Source: Nitrospirota bacterium
Lineage (GTDB): Bacteria > Nitrospirota > Nitrospiria > Nitrospirales > Nitrospiraceae
Length of the DNA stretch: 64,000 nt
Direction: 5' to 3'
NCBI GenBank assembly: GCA_026387665.1
Contig: JAPLLG010000003.1
Location: forward strand, 310,001 to 374,000
Below, one piece after another: positions 8,142 to 15,899 of this stretch; within the stretch, counting starts at the first letter, position 1; each line of letters opens with the position of its first letter. The position numbers and the translations under genes are program-made. The notes under the pieces are model-generated. The model saw only the letters and a list, made by a program, of their open reading frames with translations. It made no database searches and was not told the DNA's origin.

Positions 8142-8738
8142 ATGAAGCGCATGAACTGGGATGAAAAATATCAAAAAGGCGAGGTGCTCTGGGATAAAGG
8201 CGCCCCGGCTCCGGCGATGAAGCAGTATCTGGCGCGTCATCCGGTGCGTGGGCGTGCGCTGGTGCCTGGCTGCGGCCGCGGGCATGAGGTGGCGCTAGCG
8301 GTGGAGCAGGGGCTGGATGCAACGGGGCTGGACATCGCGCCGACTGGGATCGCGGAGGCGCGCGCGAAGTATCCCCATCTGGCGGAGCGCTTCGTGACGG
8401 GAAGTTTGTTTGATCCGCCGGAGGCCATGCGCGGCGCCTATGATGTAGTGCTGGAACATACCTGCATGAGCGGGCTGCCTCCGTCGCTTCGCGCCGATTA
8501 CCGGCGTGGCATCGATCTCACGCTGCGTCGTGGAGGCTTGCTGATCGGGGTCTGGTTCATTAATCCGGCGCTCGGCCCTGGTGAAGTGGGGCCTCCCTTC
8601 CCTTTCAGCGAGGCTGATCTAACAGCGCTCTTTGCAAAGGACTACGACATCGTCGAGGATTATGTGCCGGATGTGGCCTTTCCCGGTCGCGAAGGCCGGG
8701 AGCGGGTGCGCGTACTGCGCCGCGTGACGGGAAACTAG
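8142..8738 (+). CDS. TPMT-family SAM-dependent methyltransferase
   Basis: A 198-residue class I methyltransferase of the thiopurine S-methyltransferase (TPMT) family. The N-terminal WDEKYQKGEVLWDKGAPAP is the family signature; LVPGCGRGHEVALA is the SAM-binding motif I (about residues 40-53), followed by TGLDIAP (acidic residue for the ribose) and YDVVLEHT. The family methylates small thiols, selenols or tellurite in bacteria, so detoxification is a reasonable guess, but the substrate is not visible. Start ATG at 8142 agrees with the family length; a second ATG four codons later is equally possible. It is monocistronic, between an MDR gene and a converging lipoprotein gene. Confidence 0.85.
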   Translation: MKRMNWDEKYQKGEVLWDKGAPAPAMKQYLARHPVRGRALVPGCGRGHEVALAVEQGLDATGLDIAPTGIAEARAKYPHLAERFVTGSLFDPPEAMRGAYDVVLEHTCMSGLPPSLRADYRRGIDLTLRRGGLLIGVWFINPALGPGEVGPPFPFSEADLTALFAKDYDIVEDYVPDVAFPGREGRERVRVLRRVTGN

Positions 8739-8739
8739 G

Positions 8740-8820
8740 CCCACTGGTCTTTCTGGTTCGTCTGGTCTATCCAGTCTGTCGAGTTAGTGTGACTCGACGA
8801 ACGGGCAAGGCCAGCCAGGA
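8740..8820 (+). repeat. CTGGT-type dispersed repeat, copy 1
   Basis: Directly after the TPMT gene comes a run of CTGGTCTTTCTGGTTCGTC and CTGGTCTATCCAG, then a CTCGAC..GACGAACGGGCAAGG block. The same alternation of CTGGT units followed by CGACGAACGAG recurs at 10378, 10903, 11772, 13268 and 13787. This copy lacks the GGCGCGTGGCGG lead of the others. Confidence 0.6.
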
Positions 8821-8909
8821 AATCTTTGTCGTTCGTCGCTCATATCTCGTCGTTCGCAAAGGAAGATCATCTGGCTTACGCGGATGCTGGCAACCTCCTG
8901 AGGCTTACC

Positions 8910-10283
8910 TCACGGACAGGGACCGAGTCCAGCCAGCTGTTTACGCGCTTCGTCGAGAAGATCCTGCGTCGGTACACCCTGCAGGGGATCGCGAAATCCT
9001 TGCTTGCGCAATTTGAGCACCCCTTCTGCGTGTTTCACCGCCTGGCATAAATCTCCCTTGCGTTTCTCCTCAGGCTTGAGGAGAGCCATGCGGTAGAAAT
9101 CCAACGCCAGCAAATTACTTACCCACGCCGTGCGTTCCGTGCAATAGCCGTTTTCGTCATCAGCACATCCTGAAGGCCTGGCGCGGCCTTCCCGGGACAC
9201 GACTTCAAGGGAGTTGGCGTATTTGTAAAAATGGCTGTGGCTGCCGAGGTAACCAGCCCCGTTTCGGTCTTTTCTGTATCGCAGCCTCTGCACTTCGCCC
9301 CGGTAATACCATCCATGCCCGTCACGCGGATCGATTGCCAACTGAAAATCGATAACGGAGTCGATCGCTTTGAACTCATCCACTGACAATTCACGGGCGT
9401 AACTCGCTTCCAGCATTGCCGCATATTGATTCTTCAGCCTGCGGACTGATTCCGTAACAATCGGCTGCCTGGAGGCCACAGGCAATTCCCTCACGCATCG
9501 GCGGTAGGCTTCTTCCGTAAGACGTGCCGGGTCGAAGTACCGGCACGAACGATAGAGCGTATACCAATATGGAAGATCCGCTTTGAATGTCATGCGATTG
9601 GCCTCAATGCGCGCGCCTACGACTTCTGCGCCGGCCTTGACAAGATGCTCGAACGGAACGGCGGCTAAATCCATGGCCTTTAAATCGGCGGTCAAAAAGC
9701 TCAGCTCAAATCCTTTGTCTGCGTACAGCACTTCGTCCACGATGGCCTTTCCGGGGTCCGTGAGCGCATTCCGGCATGCCTCAGGCAGCTTCTCCCACTC
9801 ATCGGCCAGCCATTTTTCGATTTGAATCGAGCCGAGATACTCCGACGAGGTGGAGGGAACCTTCATCACCACGTACGCTGCTGATTTTGCCGTTGCGCCA
9901 AAATGGACCGGCAGAATTTGCTCCAGCATTTGCAAGTCGACTTGCGCGCCGCTCGTGTCTAGCGCCTCAAAGTTGCCACTGGGGCCTTTCCCTCGATGCA
10001 CCTTGAGCGACGCCTCATTCCCCTTGCCCCTTTGAACTTCCTGGCACTCCTGCAACGACCCGGCCGGGGTTCTGACAATGTTCCCGGTTGAATCTATTTG
10101 GGTGATTGTGCCGGGCTTGAAAGTATCCCGCGGAAAGTCGAAAACCCTGAACCCCGCCCGAGCAGCCAACTGCGCGAGAGAAGCCGACGGCTGAGTTGGC
10201 GGCGTGTTCATTTCATTCCTGGCTGGCTGACAACCCCAGAGACACAACGCCACGATTGAGGTCGTCAAAAGTCCTACACGCAT
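8910..10283 (-). CDS. Large putative lipoprotein of unknown function
   Basis: A 457-residue protein whose N-terminus MRVGLLTTSIVALCLWGCQP is a lipoprotein signal with lipobox LWGC (Cys18 of this start). The frame is open back to 10301, but the MRVGLL ATG at 10283 is best placed. After a Pro/Ser-rich linker there is a globular region without a recognised family; residues about 300-370 (DFQLAIDPRDGHGWYYRGEVQ) resemble a single TPR-like pair of helices. It probably faces the periplasm or sits at the outer membrane. It converges with the TPMT gene and has no partner on its strand. Confidence 0.65.
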   Translation of the reverse strand: MRVGLLTTSIVALCLWGCQPARNEMNTPPTQPSASLAQLAARAGFRVFDFPRDTFKPGTITQIDSTGNIVRTPAGSLQECQEVQRGKGNEASLKVHRGKGPSGNFEALDTSGAQVDLQMLEQILPVHFGATAKSAAYVVMKVPSTSSEYLGSIQIEKWLADEWEKLPEACRNALTDPGKAIVDEVLYADKGFELSFLTADLKAMDLAAVPFEHLVKAGAEVVGARIEANRMTFKADLPYWYTLYRSCRYFDPARLTEEAYRRCVRELPVASRQPIVTESVRRLKNQYAAMLEASYARELSVDEFKAIDSVIDFQLAIDPRDGHGWYYRGEVQRLRYRKDRNGAGYLGSHSHFYKYANSLEVVSREGRARPSGCADDENGYCTERTAWVSNLLALDFYRMALLKPEEKRKGDLCQAVKHAEGVLKLRKQGFRDPLQGVPTQDLLDEARKQLAGLGPCP

Positions 10284-10377
10284 CTTAGTCTCCCCCTCCA
10301 CACTTTTCAGCCGGCAACGATTATCATGAGAAAATTAAACGGTGTCAAACATCGCTTAAGTGCAAAGAGTGCCAGAA

Positions 10378-10895
10378 CCCATTTCGCGACGCGTGGCGGG
10401 AGCTGGTTTATCTGGTGTCTTCGGCCTGTCTCGTGCGTGTGGTGCGACGAACGAGAGTCCACGAATAAGGCAGCTTGACGAGCGGTCGTTTCGCACGCAG
10501 CATGAATCCAGGCGTTTCAACTACGCTGACTGTCTCATCCCTCGCGTTTCCCGGTCCTTCCTCACGCGATCGATTCTCCAGTCTCCGCCGTTCCACCACC
10601 GATGTCGCTCTGCGCACTCGTCACGACACGCGCACAGCGGAACAAGGAGCAACCCCGATGGCCCTACAGAAACCCATTACCGACCGGACCCTCGACATGC
10701 TCCAAGTCCCCCTGGAATGCGAGTTCGAGGCCTTAGTAGCTCGCTATCCGGAATTCACCTGGAATGAGCTCTTTCAAGAAGTGTCTCGCTTGAACCGCAC
10801 AGGGCAGGTGAAAGTGACCAGGGGGGTTGGGATCTTTACCCTCAAGCAAACTGTCGCTGTGAAATAAGCACCGGCCATGCCACAGGGCCAGCCCC
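10378..10895 (+). repeat. Duplicated block, copy 1 (repeat plus 69-aa gene)
   Basis: About 520 bp beginning CGCGACGCGTGGCGGGAGCTGG and including the 69-residue gene at 10658-10867 is repeated at 13783-14305. By eye the two copies agree at roughly nine bases in ten along their length, including the non-coding leader of about 280 bp. The leader begins with the CTGGT-type repeat and holds a perfectly conserved stretch around CGATCGATTCTCCAGTCTCC. After the gene, both copies continue with AATAAGCACCGGCC and an ACAGGGCCA block. Confidence 0.85.
10658..10867 (+). CDS. 69-aa winged-helix-like protein, copy 1
   Basis: A 69-residue protein starting MALQKPITDRTLDMLQ, after an AAGGAGC Shine-Dalgarno. 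The middle, RYPEFTWNELFQEVSRLNR, followed by the beta hairpin GQVKVTRGVGIFTL, has the look of a small winged-helix domain (recognition helix, then wing), so DNA or RNA binding is plausible. No family can be named with certainty. A near-identical copy lies at 14064-14273; differences include T11I, V17G and S43A. The ORF can be extended upstream, but the duplicate and the Shine-Dalgarno support this start. Confidence 0.75.
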   Translation: MALQKPITDRTLDMLQVPLECEFEALVARYPEFTWNELFQEVSRLNRTGQVKVTRGVGIFTLKQTVAVK

Positions 10896-10902
10896 CTTTC
10901 AC

Positions 10903-10955
10903 GGCCGTGGCGGGGAGCTGGTGCATCTGGTTTATCTGGTCTTTCCGAGAATATA
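10903..10955 (+). repeat. CTGGT-type dispersed repeat, copy 3 (short)
   Basis: GGCCGTGGCGGGGAGCTGG is followed by three CTGGT-containing units (GCATCTGGTTTATCTGGTC) and then breaks off. It lies just after the first duplicated block. Confidence 0.6.
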
Positions 10956-11053
10956 AAATGGCACAGGCTGAGCTGGCCCCTTTTCTTCTTCCGCGGGTTA
11001 TTGTCCCACTTTGAAATTATCCACGAAACCACGGCTAGTTTATCCAGATCCTT

Positions 11054-11677
11054 TTACTCTGGACGATCTCCTTTACTGTCTTCAGCACGCGCAATTCGCA
11101 CAATTTCCTTCGCGATATCTTCTGGCGACAGGACAAAATCGATGCACCCACTGGCGATTGCGCTCTCCGGCATGTCCGGCTGACTCGCCGTACTCAGCTT
11201 CTGCGCGATCGTAATGCCGCCTATTGCTTTGATGCCGCACAGCGCTGCTGCCCCGTCGCCATCATAGCCAGAAACAATAACGGCAATCAGCTTGCCGTCC
11301 CAGTAATCGGTCAGTGACTGCAGGAATACCGTAATGACGTCAGGCCAGCCTCGAGGCTTTGATATCGGCTTGAGGCGAAACTCTCCATTCAGGACGTGTA
11401 AATCACGATTCTCAGGGATGATAAATACATGGTTCGGCTCGACTAACAAACTTTCCGTGATGAGAGTAACCGGCATAGATGTGAAGCGAGGAAGAACTTC
11501 ATGGAGGTGGGTAGGCATGCTTGTGATGTGATTCACGATGACAATCGCTACACCCATGTCAGCCGGAAGATTTTGCAATAGCCGAATATAGGCGTCGAGG
11601 CCACCAGCTGAACCGCCGACGCAAGCAATAGGAAAATTTCTCACCAAGGGACCCTCTTTAACCGACATCTCCCTCAC
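11054..11677 (-). CDS. Stand-alone CheB-type methylesterase domain protein
   Basis: A 207-residue protein made only of the CheB catalytic domain: CVGGSAGGLDA carries the nucleophile Ser23, VNHITSMPTH supplies His50, and SGYDGDGAAAL contains the acid residue at about Asp139/141. The family removes methyl groups from glutamates of chemotaxis receptors and also deamidates glutamine. The usual N-terminal receiver domain is missing, and no CheR, receptor or CheA gene is nearby. Stand-alone CheB domains are often found beside hybrid CheB-CheR-PAS sensors, so it might act in non-chemotaxis signalling. Three start codons (residues 1, 4) lie close together; ATG at 11677 is taken. Confidence 0.85.
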   Translation of the reverse strand: MREMSVKEGPLVRNFPIACVGGSAGGLDAYIRLLQNLPADMGVAIVIVNHITSMPTHLHEVLPRFTSMPVTLITESLLVEPNHVFIIPENRDLHVLNGEFRLKPISKPRGWPDVITVFLQSLTDYWDGKLIAVIVSGYDGDGAAALCGIKAIGGITIAQKLSTASQPDMPESAIASGCIDFVLSPEDIAKEIVRIARAEDSKGDRPE

Positions 11678-11771
11678 CTTTCCCGTCGCCGATTTCGATA
11701 TACAAGGGTCATGATTTGAGGTCAGGCCTGAGTCGTGACCATTGGGTCCACAGGGAAAAGACTGAAACTAT

Positions 11772-11845
11772 TTCGCGGTCACGGCGCGTGGCGGGAAGCT
11801 GATTCACCTGGTTTCCTTGCTCGACAAACGAACCAGACAATACAA
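11772..11845 (+). repeat. CTGGT-type dispersed repeat, copy 4
   Basis: GGTCACGGCGCGTGGCGGGAAGCTG followed by CACCTGGTTTCC and GACAAACGAACCAGACAA. It shows the same order of blocks as the other copies, including a partial inversion (CTGGTTT versus AACCAGA). The surrounding 11678-11986 holds no gene. Confidence 0.65.
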
Positions 11846-11986
11846 ATCTCTCACTAGCTACACTAATCTCGTGGGGCCGTACGCTTGTTCAGTGCGGCCC
11901 CGCCTGCCCAAGGAACTACATGATTCGACACGCGACTCCCCGAGTTCACCACGCTTCACTGCTCCTCTTGTGGGCCACTCCATTCA

Positions 11987-12382
11987 TTATCGAACGTGTG
12001 GTTTCCCTTGCGGGGCTCCGCCACCGCCCTTCTCTGCGGGAGGTGCCACGTCAGGATTCGTGGATATGCCTGGATCCATGTTGGGCGGTTTCACGGCAGC
12101 GCGGGGATCTCCGTGTTGCTCCGGCACATGTTGGATGCCCGGATCGATCCGGGACGGAGAACTGGGTGGAACAGCAGGCTCCAACGGCTTCTCGGGGACT
12201 TTGCCTGGAGTTGGCTCACCACCGCTCTCAGGCGGAGCGGGTGGAAAACCAAAAACGGAAACCGCCTGTGCCGAAAGGACGCTCAAAATGACAATGGCCA
12301 CCAGTCGAGGGGCATTCCCGACCCACCTTCGGGTGGAGAGTGAGTGGGGAGCCCTACCGCATGTATGTTTTGACCACGACAT
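11987..12382 (-). CDS. Pro/Gly-rich exported protein of unknown function
   Basis: A 131-residue protein. After a positively charged N-terminal stretch there is one hydrophobic segment (LVAIVILSVLSAQAVSVFGF, about residues 26-45) ending in a possible signal-peptidase site, then a low-complexity tail rich in Pro and Gly with repeating DPGI units (RIDPGIQHV, NMDPGISTNPD). The motif resembles short exported proteins with DPGI repeats. The ATG at 12382 is preferred over 12430 because it places the hydrophobic segment near the N-terminus. No function can be assigned. Confidence 0.5.
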   Translation of the reverse strand: MSWSKHTCGRAPHSLSTRRWVGNAPRLVAIVILSVLSAQAVSVFGFPPAPPESGGEPTPGKVPEKPLEPAVPPSSPSRIDPGIQHVPEQHGDPRAAVKPPNMDPGISTNPDVAPPAEKGGGGAPQGKPHVR

Positions 12383-12430
12383 ACGCACCTCATCGTCTGT
12401 GATAATTGTGTGTAACCTGTGAACGCTCAC

Positions 12431-12574
12431 CTACTGAGGCTTACTGCCGCACCCCTTATGGGCACAGGGGCAGGGTCCCCCTGATTTTGCCTCTCGGCAA
12501 TTCGACGAACAAAATTCCCTCCCCGGCTCTGCCGGACACGTACAGGTCGGATGCGCGCATGATTTTTCCGCCAT
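12431..12574 (-). CDS. Bacterial metallothionein (47 aa, SmtA-like)
   Basis: A 47-residue Cys-rich protein: it starts MAEKSCAHPTCTC, continues REFCSSNCREAKSGGP and ends CPCAHKGCGSKPQ. Eight cysteines (6, 11, 13, 22, 26, 35, 37, 42) and two histidines (8, 39) are arranged as CxC and CxxxC pairs, with the FCSxxC and GGxCxC spacing of bacterial SmtA/BmtA metallothioneins, which bind zinc, cadmium and copper in the cytosol. A strong AAAGGAGG Shine-Dalgarno lies 6 nt before the ATG at 12574, and the stop is TAG at 12433. It stands alone on the minus strand. A metal sensor of the SmtB type is not in the window. The protein is shorter than SmtA of cyanobacteria, mostly at the linker. Confidence 0.85.
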   Translation of the reverse strand: MAEKSCAHPTCTCPAEPGREFCSSNCREAKSGGPCPCAHKGCGSKPQ

Positions 12575-12703
12575 GGTATGCCTCCTTTATTGAGAGTCAT
12601 AAAACAAGGATTCGGACAAACCCTGTTCCCTACCCCTCAGTGGTGTACTCGATACAACCCTGCTGGAACCTCTGCATAATACCCGATGAGCCACATCACG
12701 AGC

Positions 12704-13147
12704 CTATTCGACGCCTCTATTCCCGGGCATTTCTTGAGAATCGATGCATCCTGATGGCAGGATTTGCGGGCACCATGCTGCGGCCTGCCTGAAAACAACG
12801 GCCACCTCTTCATATTGTCCCATCTCGTCAAGCCTGAGCCCCAAGTTATCATGGGCTTCGACCAGCGTCAGATCGACCTTGAGAGCTACCTGGAACCAAT
12901 TGGCCACGACAGCGATGTGACTATGCTTGTATTGGCTGACCCCCGCGTCATTGTTCGCCTGAGGAGACAAATCAACCACAGACATAAGCACCTCCTGAGG
13001 CATGGGAGCACTCACAACCGTACCGGTCTTCGCTGCAAGACTACCCGGCTTGTCCGAATCACAAGACAAACCGATAGGGGGAGAGCCCGCAAGGCTTACA
13101 CTCAGCGCAAGAGAAGCCTGTCTCACGATGCACCTCACGGCGAACAT
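12704..13147 (-). pseudogene. TPR lipoprotein-like gene, frameshifted at the 3' end
   Basis: The frame begins MFAVRCIVRQASLALSVSLAG, a signal-peptide-like start with a Ser-Cys pair shortly after, and has one clear TPR: NNDAGVSQYKHSHIAVVANW then VEAHDNLGLRLDEMGQYEEV. In relatives the protein ends with an SGILKKHLG-type helix. Here the frame instead runs into ILPSGCIDSQEMPGNRGVE, whereas a shifted frame over the same DNA (about 12710-12770) reads KSCHQDASILKKCPGIEAS, which fits the expected ending. A single-base shift near 12770 therefore seems to have altered the C-terminus. Probably degenerate. Confidence 0.5.
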
Positions 13148-13267
13148 AGTCTCTCGACCATGCTGGTAGTGTCTCAGTTTGGGGAGGGCTCGTCTGCTCA
13201 ATAGTGCACACTGGCATTATTAATTAGTGCCATGCCGAGCTTACGAGTCAGGTCCTCTGCCCCCAAC

Positions 13268-13355
13268 ATTTCACGGCGCGTGGCAGAGAGCTAGTTCGTT
13301 TGGTCTATCTGGCTTGTGTGATTCGACGAACGAGCGAGCCCAGCCAGCCACGCCA
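13268..13355 (+). repeat. CTGGT-type dispersed repeat, copy 5
   Basis: TTTCACGGCGCGTGGCAGAGAGC, then TTCGTTTGGTCTATCTGGCTTGTG, then TTCGACGAACGAGCGAGCC. This is a typical full copy of the family. The rest of 13205-13605 holds no gene. Confidence 0.7.
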
Positions 13356-13605
13356 ATCCCCACTCACTCTTGCCATCAGCTATAAGACAGATGCTATTCG
13401 CACTTCTCTCCACCCCCTCCGCACCAAACACCCACATTGTCTACTACGCGATGGATACAACTACGACTTTGTAGTAGAGTGCCTCAAATAGCTTACTGCG
13501 GACACCTTGGTCTGTTGCTCGGATGGCCCCGGCAGATTCATTAGTGCGGCGACAGTAGGCCGTTCGATCTACGATTCGTCAACTTATTGCAAAAGGAGAA
13601 ATACA

Positions 13606-13752
13606 ATGCTTGAAACCCTTGCAATTATCTTGGTTGTCCTTTGGATTCTTGGGCTTGTCAGCTCCTACACCATGGGCGGATTCATTCATGCTCTCCTGGT
13701 CATCGCGATCGTGGTAATTCTGGTTCGTGTCATTCAAGGTCGTCGCGTGTAA
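13606..13752 (+). CDS. 48-aa membrane protein, lmo0937/DUF5670 family
   Basis: A 48-residue protein made of two hydrophobic segments: ETLAIILVVLWILGLVSSYT and IHALLVIAIVVILVRVI, ending in a basic RRV. This matches the lmo0937 (DUF5670) family of tiny inner-membrane proteins, which often respond to envelope stress; the biochemical role is unknown. AGGAG lies 9 nt before the ATG. The frame extends upstream to 13507, but the Shine-Dalgarno and family length fix the start. It sits between two CTGGT-type repeats. Confidence 0.8.
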   Translation: MLETLAIILVVLWILGLVSSYTMGGFIHALLVIAIVVILVRVIQGRRV

Positions 13753-13782
13753 CGCCAGCGGGAAGGGGAAATATATGCACGG

Positions 13783-14305
13783 AACCCTTTCGCGGCGTGT
13801 GGCGGAGAGCTGGTTTATCTGGTGTCTTCGGTCTGTTTCGTGCGTGTGGTGCGACGAACGAGCGCACATGAATACGGCAGCTTGACGGGCGGTCTTTTCG
13901 CACGTAGCATGAATCCAGGCGTTTCAGCGACGCCGACTGTCTCATCCCTCGCGCGTCCCGGTCCTTCCTCACGCGATCGATTCTCCAGTCTCCGCCGTTC
14001 CACCACCGATATCGCTCTGCGCACTCGTTACCAGAGGCGCACAGTGGAGAAGGAGCAATCCCCATGGCCCTACAGAAACCCATTACCGACCGGATCCTCG
14101 ACATGCTCCAAGGCCCCCTGGAATGCGAGTTCGAATCCATCGTGGCTCGCTATCCTGAGTTCACCTGGAACGAGCTCTTTCAAGAAGTGGCTCGCTTGAA
14201 CCGTGTCGGGCAAGTGAAAGTGACCAGAGGAGTGGGGATCTTTACCCTCAGGCAAACTGCCACTGTGAAATAAGCACCGGCCTGTCACAGGGCCAATCCC
14301 CCTTC
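13783..14305 (+). repeat. Duplicated block, copy 2 (repeat plus 69-aa gene)
   Basis: Second copy of the block at 10378-10895, in the same orientation 3.4 kb away. It opens with CTTTCGCGGCGTGTGGCGG and the CTGGT units, keeps the whole leader, and contains the gene at 14064-14273. The copies differ by scattered single-base changes, so the duplication is old enough to have drifted. Confidence 0.85.
14064..14273 (+). CDS. 69-aa winged-helix-like protein, copy 2
   Basis: Paralogue of the gene at 10658-10867: 69 residues, same start MALQKPITDRILDMLQ and same length, with the core RYPEFTWNELFQEV and ending GVGIFTLRQTATVK. An AAGGAGC Shine-Dalgarno precedes the ATG. Nearly all differences are conservative, which suggests that both copies are under selection for protein sequence. 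Function unknown; a small nucleic-acid-binding role is the best guess. Confidence 0.75.
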   Translation: MALQKPITDRILDMLQGPLECEFESIVARYPEFTWNELFQEVARLNRVGQVKVTRGVGIFTLRQTATVK

Positions 14306-14380
14306 GCGGCCTGTATGGGCTTTCATTCCGACTTGTTATAGAATCGCTCGGCAACGAGTCCCCATCCACACGAGGCTCGC

Positions 14381-14710
14381 ATGACCAGAGGCAGCCACTC
14401 TCAGCACGACCAGGCCCATCGAGAACACGCGCTCAAGCTCTTTCCCTGGCTCTGCGCCCATTGCGGGCGGGAGTTCGACAGTAAGAAGCTGAACCAGCTC
14501 ACGGTCCACCACAAAGATCACAACCACGAGAACAATCCTCCGGACGGGAGCAACTGGGAATTGCTCTGCCTCTACTGCCACGATAACGAGCACCAGCGAT
14601 ATCAAGTGGCGGCCGCGTCCGGCGAGCCGCCGCCGAGCCATGAGGCCGAGCGACCATCCACCTTCACGCCCTTCGCCGACCTCGCGAAATTGCTCAAGCC
14701 GAAATCCTAG
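14381..14710 (+). CDS. yajD: YajD-family HNH nuclease
   Basis: A 109-residue HNH nuclease of the YajD family. A treble-clef zinc site is formed by CAHC (residues 26-29) and CLYC (about 66-69), and the catalytic HNH elements are HHKDHNHENN followed by NWELLCLYCHDNEH. The C-terminal third is Pro/Ser-rich and probably disordered. The cellular substrate of YajD is not known. Start ATG at 14381 gives the usual family length. No restriction or phage genes lie adjacent. Confidence 0.9.
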   Translation: MTRGSHSQHDQAHREHALKLFPWLCAHCGREFDSKKLNQLTVHHKDHNHENNPPDGSNWELLCLYCHDNEHQRYQVAAASGEPPPSHEAERPSTFTPFADLAKLLKPKS

Positions 14711-14861
14711 GCAAACGGAGCAGCGACCGAAACATTTTTCAGCGCAACGCGCACGATAGAACATGGAGCTTCAACATGACGCCTGTCCAGGAACCATCTC
14801 ACGAACATGGCCGCGCCCTACCATCAAGCTCCCACTCCCCTTCCACGAAAGGCGGTACCTG

Positions 14862-15449
14862 ATGATCCGCCGGATGGTGTTCTCGCGAAATCGATATTTC
14901 TCTGGGCGCCTTTTAACTGCGAGCGATTTTGAGGCGGAACAAACCTACCATCGCAGCAAGCAACAATTCCGGAACCTCCACACTCTCGGCTTCGGAATTG
15001 TGTCAGGATTATCAGTCACGACAAAGGATGATGGCAGGTCCATCCAAATCAGCGCTGGCTATGCGATCGATGGCTGGGGACGAGAGGTTTGCGTGCCCTC
15101 GGCCGTTGACTGCCCCTTACCCCAGAAAAGTGATCGACTGCTCGTGTCTATCGGCTATGTTGAAACGGAGACTGAACCGACTCCCGCGCGCGCTGGTGAA
15201 CCATCAAGTGGGGGAAATCCGGTTGAATGCGCCAGAATAGAAGAGGGCTATGAAGCCACTCTGAGCCACATCCCACCAGGAAAGCCCGTGGGGCCTCCAC
15301 GCAACCGGCTCACGCAGAGCGAGCCCAGCGCGCTTATTCCCCTCGCCATTCTTCAGCGCAAGGAAAAACAATGGGTCGTCGAGCCCCCGCCGCGCCGCAC
15401 GCCAGCGAAATCTGCGCGGACGAAACCCAAGAGAGGCAAGAACATCTAG
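14862..15449 (+). CDS. Protein with contractile-injection/baseplate-associated N-terminal domain
   Basis: A 195-residue protein. The segment MVFSRNRYFSGRLLTASDFE, then QTYHRSKQQFRNLHTLGFGI and VSGLSV, is the signature of a domain found at the start of proteins in extracellular contractile injection system and related gene clusters (RYFxGKLLxxxDFxxEQxYxRxKxRxHNRxLHGxGVVxGL). It continues with IQISAGYAIDGWGREVCVPS, also typical. The C-terminus is Pro/Lys-rich and basic. No sheath, tube or baseplate genes occur in this window, so it is an orphan and its role is unknown. ATG at 14862 is taken because the domain begins there; ATG at 14763 would add 33 residues. Confidence 0.55.
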   Translation: MIRRMVFSRNRYFSGRLLTASDFEAEQTYHRSKQQFRNLHTLGFGIVSGLSVTTKDDGRSIQISAGYAIDGWGREVCVPSAVDCPLPQKSDRLLVSIGYVETETEPTPARAGEPSSGGNPVECARIEEGYEATLSHIPPGKPVGPPRNRLTQSEPSALIPLAILQRKEKQWVVEPPPRRTPAKSARTKPKRGKNI

Positions 15450-15498
15450 CGGCAGAGGTCAATCGTCGCCAAGACTCCGACGAACAGGAGGCAACACC

Positions 15499-15765
15499 AT
15501 GAGCGAATTTCAACCGGAGAAATTCTCATACGAACAGTCCGCCACACAGACCACCTCGGAGAAAGACACCGTCGTCGAAAAACGGAGGAAGGTGACGTTC
15601 GACACCGAGGACATTATTGCAGGAGCCGCTGCAAGCGTCGCGATTCTGTTTACCCTGGCCATGATCGCCGGCAAGCTGCCGGTCAACGAGCTGACTATCG
15701 GTGTGGTGGCATTCTCAGGGGCTGGCGCGGCAATCGCCAAGATCATCAAGATGAGGCGACGCTAA
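15499..15765 (+). CDS. Small membrane protein of unknown function
   Basis: An 88-residue protein with a polar N-terminal half (Gln/Thr/Lys-rich) and two predicted membrane segments: IIAGAAASVAILFTLAMIAG and LTIGVVAFSGAGAAIAKII, ending in a basic MRRR. An AGGAGG Shine-Dalgarno lies upstream of the ATG. It follows the preceding gene by 49 bp on the same strand and may be co-transcribed with it. No family recognised. Confidence 0.65.
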   Translation: MSEFQPEKFSYEQSATQTTSEKDTVVEKRRKVTFDTEDIIAGAAASVAILFTLAMIAGKLPVNELTIGVVAFSGAGAAIAKIIKMRRR

Positions 15766-15899
15766 CTGAGGCAAGGAAGCCAGAGCACAACTGCCAGGAG
15801 AATTTCCTGGTCAAGTTCTTCTCATTCAATATTTTTTAGCGCATGGCCGCTGACGCGTGGTAACAACGGCGAATAAAGAACGTCCCTATGTCTCTGCCC

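Noticed and set aside
8058-8285. Ala/Pro-rich minus-strand frames opposite the TPMT gene start
   Set aside because: They overlap the well-supported methyltransferase and have low complexity.
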